DNA of 64,000 nt from Ciona intestinalis (taxonomy: Eukaryota > Chordata > Ascidiacea > Phlebobranchia > Cionidae): the NCBI RefSeq assembly GCF_000224145.3, contig NC_020173.2, forward strand, positions 1,665,435-1,729,434, read 5' to 3'. The notes beneath the pieces are model-generated. The model saw nothing but the letters and a program-made list of their open reading frames with translations, searched no databases and was not told the DNA's origin. Position numbers and translations under genes: made by a program. The first letter of the stretch is position 1, and each line of letters begins with the position of its first letter. This document shows positions 25,301-37,300 of the stretch, piece by piece.

Positions 25301-28300
25301 CATCATGTATGACAGTCAAGTGGCTTCATAATACATACCTGTAGACTTTCTTTAAGTTTTTTATAGAAACTCCAAGTTTCAGATGTGTTGGTTCATTTTC
25401 CAATTTCAATTCTTCGTCGCTTTGTTGACGGAAAGCAAGATGAGAATCCCTTGTATCTCTAGGTTTAGTGTTGCCACACCAATAACTTCGATGCAGGAAG
25501 AAGTTCCATGGACGTGGAACACCATACTGACCTGGAAACACTGCTTCGATGTACCTGGGATTAACAATAGGGGGAATTACAATGACTCAAAGCAAGCAAT
25601 TGTAAACACAGAATGGTCTACTGTTGTTGTTGGTAATACCAGGAACTTAAACTACAATGGTTGACATAATCTATGGACTAAAAAAGGAACAAAAGAACTT
25701 TGTTTACCATTATTCTCTGTGCTCAATATGCAAAAAATGTGAGCAATAATACAAAATCTACACACAAAAAAAGAAAAAAAAGAAAACAACAATCCTAAGA
25801 CGGTACCATTACCTTTCTTTAACACTATTCTTTCTCCTAATAGGAAAATGCAAAAAATGGTACAAAAAGTTTCAACAATGGTACAAAATCTACATACAAA
25901 AAAATGTAACAAATGGTACAAAATCTACACGCAAAAAAAACGTAAAAAAATGGTAACAAAAATCTAATTTCAGCAAAAAAAAATAAAAAAATCAAAAACA
26001 GCACTAAAACAGCACCATACCATGTTAGTATGAGATATATTGCAGCGTCAACCAACATCATAAGCATGGAGAGGAGGAAATTCATTCCATCCGAGGGATC
26101 GGGACTTTTGTTCCAGTTATAAAACTGAATTCCATCACCTGACATTTCATATTGAGATATATACCCAGCTCCGTAACCAAAAGATACAGTTGACAGAAGA
26201 CACTATAATTTAGGAAATTAAAATAATACATGTTATTTTTTGATACAAATTTTTGGGGTAGTGATGGCAAAATTTGATACGTATTTTATTTTGTAAAAAT
26301 CCAATAGAAGACATACTACTATACTATACAACTGTATTTAAAAAATAAATGGATTTTTCAGGTAACAAGTTTACATTATTATTATACTAAAGTTATATGT
26401 AACCGTATAACGAGTGTAATACCTATAATACAACAACAATTGAATGCTATCCACACAATACTTTGTGCAATATTAACATACACTGTTTAAAACCTCTATA
26501 TTTCATAGTATACATGACATAATAACATTAGATATAGTCAAAAATCACAAATGTAAGAAACAACGAAAAAATCCCCAAAAAATAATCACCCACAAAGTAA
26601 CATACATGGTAACTCGTAAGCTAGCACGAGGTGTACAAACACCCGTGTGATAACGACTGTCGTTTTCCGGCCACAAGAGGATAAAGTAAGTTACATTCAT
26701 TCATTCATTTAACTTACTGCAACTAGTTTTGTTGATAATGTCATCCGGTCCTCCCATGCATAAGCCATGTTGTATGGAATGTAAAGGACAAAGTAGATGA
26801 TTCCACCGCATGCAGCAGCTAGATTGGCCCTATGGAATTGTGGTAAAAACATAAAAAAAATAGGTTATAATAATTTTACATATAGTAGGGTGGGGGAAGA
26901 TGGGTAACCTTTAGCACATATTATCCGAATATCCTTATCGCGTTTTCTCTGGGAGTCGTGAGGATACGGTTTTATAATTTTTCGAATTTTCTTTATTTAC
27001 TACCAAATGGGACGAGAAAATAGAATGAAAAGGTGTCCCATCTTCCCCCACTCTACTATATACTATTTTATGGGGGAGAGGTCCTACGGCATGGCACACC
27101 AATGTCACCCTTGCCAAATAACACATATGCAGTCAATGATACCACATGCAGCAGCAAGATTGGCCCTGGATAGAATCGTGGCAAAAAAACATAAACTATG
27201 CAATAAGTTTACGTATATTCTATTGCCCATTGCTGAGGTCCCCTGCCATACTAAAGGACATAAGATTTAGGCAAGAGTTGACCCATTTTCCTGACACCCA
27301 TGGTGTTACAACCCATTAGTGGCCACTGGGTTAAAGTAATGTCATATAACACATATACAGTCAATGGTATTAGTAACGCGCAATTAACTTGGCATTTTTT
27401 GGTTAGGATACAATGGCTTAACCACTAAACCAGGGCACCAAATAATTTTACAGATAAAAAAGGTTTCTCAAAACCTAGTACATGTTTTATAATGTAGATT
27501 TTTTACTTGGTAATTTGGAATTTTTTTACCTGGAAAAAAAGCAACTGATGAGAAAGCATTGCGATATTGTGGCGATGGCAAAGCAACACAGCCACAGCAT
27601 TACAATGAACATGTTGCTGTATGGTGTCACATCTCCAACCTGTCACATTATAGCATATTATGTAACTGAGAATAGTGTGTGTGTGTGTGTATCACAGGTT
27701 GTAGTCTACACTTATTTGCTCTTTAAAAACTGAGCTATTGACTACTGCTCATAAATTTTTAACAACAAAACTTTATGAGAATTTTTAAGAAGAAATCTCT
27801 TTATGCTTAAGAAAAATGCACACATAATCCCGAGGATTTTTTTAACCATATAAATTGTTGATTTCAGACTTTTAAAGTACTTTTTAATTTTTATTCTCTT
27901 ATCAGGATAATCACACTCAAACACATATAGTGCAAAAATTACACACAGTATATTTGCAATAAGAGCTACATTACACCTATCTATTAAAACTAGTTTTTGT
28001 TAAAATTCCTTTATTTTATACCTTAAGTACCATCAGAAGTAGAAGTATTGAAACAAACATGAGAATGAATGAATTAATGAACCAAGCCACCCAATGCACC
28101 CCGTTACTTAGGCCCATCATTTTCATAACCTGGGTCAGTGAAAATGTTACATTATGTGCAAACCGAATGTGCAATAAATAAGACAAAAATGTCATGTGCG
28201 AAAAAAAACAAAGAAAAGGCAATAAAATGTTAAAAATAATGGAATATTTAAAAAAAACATTCTTAAAAGTTTATTGATTAAAAAACTAAATCCAAGCAGA

Positions 28301-31300
28301 AACTCTAACTTGTAAAACAAAGTTTAAACGTTATATAAACACACTTATTATGTAAAATTTAATTAATATTAAGTTTATATGAAAAAGAAATGCAATAAAA
28401 TAATAAAAAAAACACTTTTTAAACATTTCCAGCTTTTTAATGATTTTGACCAGTTAAAACTGGTTTATACAAGTCCAAACCGGTTTAAGATGCTCACCTC
28501 TTTCAGGCGCTGCTCTTTTTCATACACAATATTCTTAATGATGATACAAACAGAATATATCCAAGCCAGGGTCATAAGGAGGGAAAGAAGACCAGATAAA
28601 TATTCCAAAAATCTTTAAAAATATAACAAATATATTAACATTGCAGTAATTATATAAAGAAGACATGCAATTTTGATTAAGTAATGTCATTGCAGCAATA
28701 ATTGGTTCTGTGTAAAACATTAATTAAATATTTCATAACACCAGAATTACTTAAATAGTTTGCTCTTTAATATCCAGTTTTAAATTTTAAATACAAAAAT
28801 AGACAATTGTTATTTTACCATAATTTTGTCATAAATTCATGGCACCAAATTATTGGTATAAATTTAAAAAGAAAAAATTAAGATTAAAACAATTAAAATA
28901 TAGTACTGTGGGGGAAGATGGGACACCTTTAGCACATTATATCCAAATATTCTGATCGTGTTTTAAACAATTAACAACGGTCTATGTGAGTCGTGAGCAT
29001 ACGGTTTTATAATTCCTTGAATGTTCTTTGTTTACTATCAAATGAAAAGAGAAAATAGAACGAAAAGGTGTCCTATCTTCTCCCACCCTACTATATGTAT
29101 TTTATTTTATAATGAAGCAGTTGACCTTAATTGAAATATATCCTGTTTTAAACTGCTCAAAATTAACCATTTTAATTGACACAGCAACACACAGAATTAA
29201 GGCAAACAAGATGGGAACCCAGGAATTATAGCAGACGTTTTAAAGTCGTGCTTTTTTCTCACTCGTCATATGTATAACATGGGTATGGAAACTCTTGCAA
29301 GTAATGCCCCAAGTAGTGGGGTAACCCAGGTAAGGGGGGGTTAGGGGTAATTCCCTCAATAATTGCTTGCTCTAGCATGTCTTGCAAAAATAGGAACCCC
29401 CCGTTATAATAATCCATATTGTTGGAGGTGTAGTCCGCCTCTGCGTCTGGCTGCCAATAGCTGTACAGGAAATAGCAGAAAATAAATATAAAATATTTTA
29501 AGCCACCAATGCAAAAGAAAAGTCTCTTTCAAACACCTTTGGGCAATGGTGTATAAATTAATAAATCTGAGAAAAAGTTCAATTTCTTTTGCATTGGAAT
29601 TTTTTCCAAGTCACCTGTCTCTTGTAAAACAAGGATAAGGCATTAGTTGAAGGTATTTTCCGAGTATATTTTGGGAATTGGTATTACTAGTTGTCACGTT
29701 ATTGTGCTGGTTGTGGAATTCTTCTACGATGGCATCTTCTAACATGTCTTGAATGTGCACGAAGCCGCTGACATAATACTTGACACGGCCCGTGCCACTT
29801 TCTGCACCAGGTCGCCAAAAACTGAACATTGATTGGAAATTGTTGAAATGAATATGATTTGCACACAATTAAAAATGAATATGATTTTCAAACTTTTTTA
29901 GTTCGGTTTAGGAAAAATTACTAGAGTTTTAGGAATTAGATATTTATGCTTTTTATTGTTCTTTGTTTGGTCATTTTTTGTGAACTCTGGGATAATTATG
30001 AAATAATTTAAATACGACTTTAAAAAATAATTATATTGTATATATATATATATATATATATATAAATGTTTTTCAAAATTGAAAAATCTAATTACACCAC
30101 ACATATTATTCATGCACAAGTTACAGGTTACAGGTAGGCAATTGTCCTTTTTGTGTTTGCTGGAGGTAATCATTTTTTTTGTGTGTTTGACTGATGAATA
30201 ATTAAAGAAATGTCGAATTAAATGAGAAACTTACATTGGCGTGGTAAGAGGCATTGCACAAATACACTAAGCAATGAATTCGCTATTCCATAGGCTTAAA
30301 CATAAGTTTGAAATACAAAACCAAACCATTGTCAATTGGACAAAGGTAAAAATATTTCGAAATTGAACCATACACAATAACAATGCACCAGCATGACAAT
30401 TGTTTTTTTCAAACAGCCACACTGGCACAGTGACCCTACTGAGGTGGTGTTATACAACATACAGACCTAAATTGCTTCATAAATTATTAACCAGAGCACT
30501 TACAATCGTTGTACACTGGTAGTTCTAGTAACTGAACTAGCATCTTGGCGAATTTTGTATTTTAAAACCTTGGGAAGGGTTTTAGATGTCGCTGTAAGAT
30601 CCGGAAAAACAATTCCTGTAAATAAATTGCTCTTGTATTTGCAGTAAACAAAAGCCGTAAGCCCAAGATCATATGACAATCATAGATTATTCATAGCCTT
30701 GTTTTAACGTCCTATTCAGGCTGCCTATGTCAGGGTAAACAACATTCAAGTGCAAATGTTATATGGGTTGGCATGGGGTAATGGGCCAATCCTGGCCTAA
30801 ATCCGAGGCCCATGGCGTGCCACGCTGCTGGACCTCACTCACATAGAATAGACCAGTGGTTCTAAAGCTTTTTAGCTTGGGAACCGGTAAAGTTTCGAAA
30901 CAAATTTTGCGGACCGGTGAACCTTCAAAAATCAACCCAAAATATAATTACGTCCAAAGTAGATCATGAACTCTATATTACGTCACAGTGCTGCAAATTA
31001 CGGAACTGGCAAAGTTCTAAACCAGTTTAAAATTTGATATTTATTTCTTTAATTAGTGGACAATGATTGGCGGTTAAAACCCACATAGAATAGAATATAT
31101 AGGGTACCAAATGAAGAAAACAGTTTTAAACAGATAGGGAATCTAAGACAGCAGGAATAACATATATCTTGCCATGAGCATGGGACACCCATGAGATCAG
31201 TTACTATTTCCATACCACAATAAGTATACAGCACAAACTTATTTTTAGTGATGACAACACAAAAACGTTACTGTACTAACTAATTAAAACCCATTTTAAC

Positions 31301-34300
31301 AAAGGTTGTTGTGTTATAGTTCTTAGGTAACTATTCAGTTAATAATATGGTAGTATATTAGGATGGGGGAAAATGGGACATTATTATATATGTTTTCATT
31401 TGGTAGTAAACAAAAAACATTGAAAGAATTATAAATTGTACGACTCCCATAGATCGTTGTTGATTGTTTGAAACACGAAAAGGATATTTTGATATTACGT
31501 GATAAGGGTGTCCCATCTTACCCCGCAGAACTTTATATTAATATCTTTTTTATTTTTCACTGTAGCTGATTAAAAACAAAAATAACATTTTTGATACCGA
31601 CCTCCCCATAGTGTTTTGTTCTTTGTTCTTAATAAAGCATCATCCACTAACTGCCATTCACTGGGATATCCTTCAAACTTGTTCAGATCAACACACCTGA
31701 GAACCTGAAGGTAAATATTTCATTAGGAATTACTTCATGGAAAAATCTGTTTTGGTAAAACTTTATGTAACATTCTTTTTGCTAGAACTTTATATAGTAC
31801 GGTGGGGTTAGGCAGGAAACCTTTACCACATAATATCCAAATATCCTAATCGTGTTTTAAACAATTAACAACGGCTTTATCTAATATTCTTGTACTTGTT
31901 ATAAATACCAATAGTATATGGTTTTGATATGAGTAACCTAAATAAAAGCATGGTAAATTGGTTCATATCATAAACACAAAAGATTAAGTTAAACTTTGGT
32001 GCAGGATATTGTTTTTGCTGTGTATTGTAAATCAATGGCGAAACAAACTGTAATGATTATTCGCATTAGAAAACTTCCAAATTAAGTAAGGACTGTTAAA
32101 CTATCTAAAACGCTTTCAGGTTAAAGTCCAAACAAATATATATTGTTCCAGGAATAGGACAAACTGTGTTCTAAATTAAAGGTATAGAACACATAGACTA
32201 ATCGCATTTTTACTCTCAAAAGTGCAAGTTTACAACATCTTTTTAAAATTGAATTCCAATGAATTATTAACATTTTATTGTCATACACAAGCTTTGGGCA
32301 AATATTATTCTAACACAATGTATATAGGTTCATTTAGGTTGTACTTTGTGGCCAGGCCAATGTCCTTGTGTTGGTGGATCATCAAATGACATGACAGTAT
32401 TTAATAGATTTTGAGGATATTACAACATATCCCACTGTGTGCGTATATTTAAATATTAGGATACGGAGGCCATTCCAGTAATGACGTAATCATTAGGATT
32501 GCTTATGCTGCGTTATGTGCATTACACATGACTCTGGTTTATTGGAACAATTTAAGTATACAAGCTACCAGGCTATCCGTAATATTTAGTATACTGTTGA
32601 AGGTATAGTTATGGTTATACTATCACAACTACCATTATAAGTTTAATTGTGGGAAATATTAACAGCATGAATTCTGTATACCAAACATAATATAGTAGGG
32701 TGGGGGTATATAGGACACCCTTTCATTGTATTTTCTTGTTGCATTTGGTAGAAAGCAAAGAACATTTAATGAATTATAAAAACAATTCTTCATGACTCCC
32801 ATAGACCATTGTTAATTGTTTAAAACACGATTAGGATATTTGGATATTATGTGCTAAAGGCATTTTTCCCACCATACTATCTATAACATATATAGGTTTA
32901 CGCGTTATGCTGCAATTATGCTAATGATCATTACAGTTTAAAATAAACTTCACATAAAGTGTATAGCTAATATTGGCAATCCATATATATATATAGTAGG
33001 GTGGGAAAATATGGGACATCTTTAGCTCGTAATATCCAAATAACCCAATCGTGTTTTAAACAATTAACAACGGTCTATTGGAGTCGTGAGGATACATTTT
33101 ATAATTCGTTTTTTCTTTTTTCTCTGTTTACTACTAAAAAGACCAAAAAACAGCATGAAAAGGTGTCCCATCTTCCCCCAACCTACTATATATCTACAAT
33201 ATACAAGTTAACACTTACATTGGTTATGAGCAATATTCCAGAATTTAATTGGTAATACAAGTCCTTCCATGTTGTTATACCATCGGTAGGACTGTAATCA
33301 TTTGATAGAAAAGTTTTTAATTGCTCCACATTTGAAACTGATGTGTTGAACAAGGTGGCTAATGTGTTAAGAGGAGTAGTGTTCAAAATTGTCTGCAAAA
33401 AAAATTAAATAGAAATTGGTTAATGAAAATATATAGTTACTGGTATATAATGTTTGTAAATTGTCATATTGAGATATGGGTTCTACTGCGGAGTATTTAT
33501 ACATTAGAACAAAAAAAAAGTTACTGTATCTGTTTGTATGAACTAAATATATACAGTTTGAAGTACTGTGTGAGAATAAACCATGTGCTTTCTTGATAAC
33601 ACCCATGAAATAACTATTTTATTACTTTCATTCTTAACAGAAAAATGGTTAAAATATACAAATTATTATGCAAAGCATTATTTATCTGTTGAAACACAAA
33701 CTTTAATACCACAAAAATACACTAGAAAATTATTCCTAAAGCACTGATGATAGTTTTAGAAATTTTAAATTTTCTGCACAGTTTGCCGTCATTATTTTAA
33801 ATCGAAACATATGAAAATGTAGACCAAACTGACACCTATGTCTATTGAATTAAAAATGTAATAATAATGCTAGCTAGAGTACTGTATTGTGACTAGTTTC
33901 AATGAGTGCTACTTATATAGCATTTGCAATGTGATAAAAACACCATAACCCATGTTATATACTAAATCCTATCTATGTCATATATATATATATATATATA
34001 GGCTGAGATCTGTTACGTTCATATTCAAATCAAACATACACTTAACTTACTCTCAAACTTTGCACTGTAGCTCCACTTTCAAGCAAATTATAAAGAGCTG
34101 GTCCATTGGTTGACAACCATAGTTGTCCGAACTCTTGAACAATTCCAATTGTTTCAAAAGTTGCGTTTGCTCTTTTTATTATGGAGCGAACTAGGGGTGT
34201 GTCCGGTGTGTAGGGAATTTTTCCTAAAGGGATTTTTTTTTGATTTTTAATTCCTTTTCTGACTATAAACCTAGTACAAAAAAACTAGATGCGTAAAACA

Positions 34301-37300
34301 TGATTTCCTGGTCTGTTTTAGTTTTAATATAACGGTCCATGTTTTATGCTAGTACTGTGCACAGTATTCATGCTAGAAAACTGTGTAAAGTATGTTTGTA
34401 TTGAATAAAACAACCTTTTAATAGAATATTAACGAATTTTTCAACATAATATTTATGGTAAAAAATCGATCAAATGGCGTTTTTTTTATAGGCGTTTTTT
34501 TATAAAAATCTACTGTATAACTTACCAACTAACAGTGGTTTTAGAACTTGCCAAAGAAACTTAAATTGATTGTTGCTTTCAAGGACTGAGGTCAAATTTT
34601 GACAGAATGCTGTTGAATTGATGGGTCCACTGCAGAAGAATTTTATATTTGATCAGTTATATAAAAATAGACTGAAACGTGATTTGAAATAATTGTGTGT
34701 TAATATATTTTTACAATATTTTTTTTGCATAAAAAAATAGAAATTTGCATAAAACATTTTTTTCACTTTTTATGTTGCAATTTTTTTTACACTATACTTG
34801 CTTTAATTTACACTACATCAAAAAGTATGAAGTCATTCCTCATCAGTGTAATTACCTGGACTGAGAAGTCGTTAGAATTTGAAGCAAGCCTGACGTCAGG
34901 TTTTGATTTCCACCAGTTAACAAGGAAGAGGCTTGTGTTGTTTTAGTATGTGGGTGACCACAGAAGTCCTACACAGTAGGTGGTAAGTCAGTAACCAGTA
35001 TACATATTTCAACGGTTGCGTCATATGCTTATGCATTATGTATGTGTGTGTATTTACGCACACTTTTCTTTCCATTGGAAGTTTAACTTGATGATAATAA
35101 TTAAACATAAATGGCTCATTTGTCTGCTAGGTGTATGTTTATTTTTTTTCCAATTGCTTATTTTTTTCCATGCTTATTATTTTCCAATTATATGCAAATA
35201 TGTTTTTAAGTGTAAACAAGTTTCAACAACTGTTGTTGTGTCGCTATATCCTGACTTTTCGTTTAAAACATTTCTAAATCTTCGCTACCGTAACCACAAA
35301 GACAAATAAAATTATCTTTATTATTATAAAGCTATGGCATTTTATCTTTGCATAGCTTACTGCTTATATAACATCTTGGACAAAAAAGTTTTACTGCCTA
35401 TACTAAATACAGTAATTTTATATTAATTACACAAATATAAACACTTTGTAATAAAAAAAAAACAATTTACCCTTATAAAAATCCAAAAATTGTGGAATCA
35501 AAGAGACAAACAAAATTATTATTATTAGAAGCTAATTTTATATTAATTACACAAATACAGACACTTTATATTAAAAAAACACAATTTACTCCCATAAAAA
35601 TCCAAAATTTCCTAACTTATATTAAACTTACATTAAATGAAAAATTTCCAGTAAATAATCCCAACCCTCCAGAAGCTGACTGGGATGATGAAAGCAAACT
35701 AGCTGCAGGTCCACTAATAGTTTGTAGCTGGCTGCTGTAACCAGTGACCCTCTTTAATACTTCGTTGAGGTTAGTCGAATTTTGATTAAGAAGAAGTCCA
35801 AGCTAAAAAAGACAGTAGGATTTAATTTACTTAATATGTAATTTATATTACCCAAGAAGCAAGAAAAAGGTTTAAATGTCGCAAATTGCGAAGACAACAA
35901 CATGGACGTATTTAAGGGAATCTGGGCCCTGACCCTTTTTGTGAAAAATAAATTAACCATGCTTTATTGTCTCACATCACTTCTCACTTAAAGAAATGTT
36001 TAAAATAGAGTTGTACCCCCTTTGTAGGTTCTTGGACATGCCCTGGAACCGTATTGCCATTTAAGCCAAAGGTTACCAATATTTTCATTAAAACTGGCTA
36101 CAATTTTACCATTATACAAAACAATCCAGTATATATATACATATTAGCAAAGTTATTCTAAAGGTAACACGTCCAGATACTCCAAACTAGATCAAGCATT
36201 AAATAACTTACTGGCTGAATGGTAACCAAGCTTGAGCCAGTGTATGAGGACAGCAATGCCAGTTGCGCGTCGGTTAAATTACAAAGTTGGTTGGTCACGG
36301 TGGTTGTATTGAATGTTGGTGGGAATTGGAATGTAAGTTGAAAGGTTTGTGGATTACACACAACTATACGCTGCTGGAGTGTCGCTTGTAGAGTGCTTAC
36401 CTGGGAGAAAATTGGTGATTTCTTGTAAAGTTATGAGAAAATCATGAATAAAATATTTTAGTACGAGTGTAAGTGAAGTTACAAGTTATGGCATGGTTTT
36501 ATAGTTATATAGTTACATGAAACATAAGTCAATACATGTACACTTTGACAGATTTATATAGCATATTAAATTACACAAAATAGACTTGAATCTTTAATGT
36601 TACTGTGTATGGGTTAGGTTCTTATCTTAGATAATAATACACCATGGGAACTGAGATTTGGAACTGAGTTGGTCCATTTCCCATGAGTTGGCCAATGTCT
36701 TTTATCATGTAAAGCCTTACACCTATATATATGTATATCTCTGCATAAAATGCTATAAATTGAATATTTGCTTTAAATTAGTTGTATTGAAAAAAAAATC
36801 ATAAATAAATAAAATGTTCGGCAATTTAAAATGCTTACTTGTAGTAGGGCAACAGTGCTGTTCAATAATGCATCCACGGTTGCAGTCGGTAGACTCAGGT
36901 TAGTAGTGAGAAAATCAGCATATGTTGTTGCATTTGTGAGGACAGTGGAAAACGCTAAATAAATAAAATATATTGATTGTATTTTCAGTAGTACAATTCC
37001 AGTGAAACCAGTATAGACAAATTTTTTGGAGGGTGAAAAACATTTGTTTCACTACTGTATGTAAATAATAACTGTAAAATGTGTTTCCCCTTATACAAGA
37101 GACAGGAACCTTAGGGGCCAGTGGAAAATCCCATGCACTTGTAAGCCTGTTACTAAATTTTCCATGACATGATATTCTTATTTTCTATGACATATGTATT
37201 GGACTGTTTCTTAATTTTCCATAACAAAAAATTCTTACTTTCTATGACATATGTAGCATATTACAGGTTTTAACAGCTACTATCTAAAGGCCCAGCCTAT

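Noticed and set aside
25652..25921. Minus-strand frame with repeated FVCRFC motifs
   Set aside because: Translation of the irregular intronic tandem repeat.
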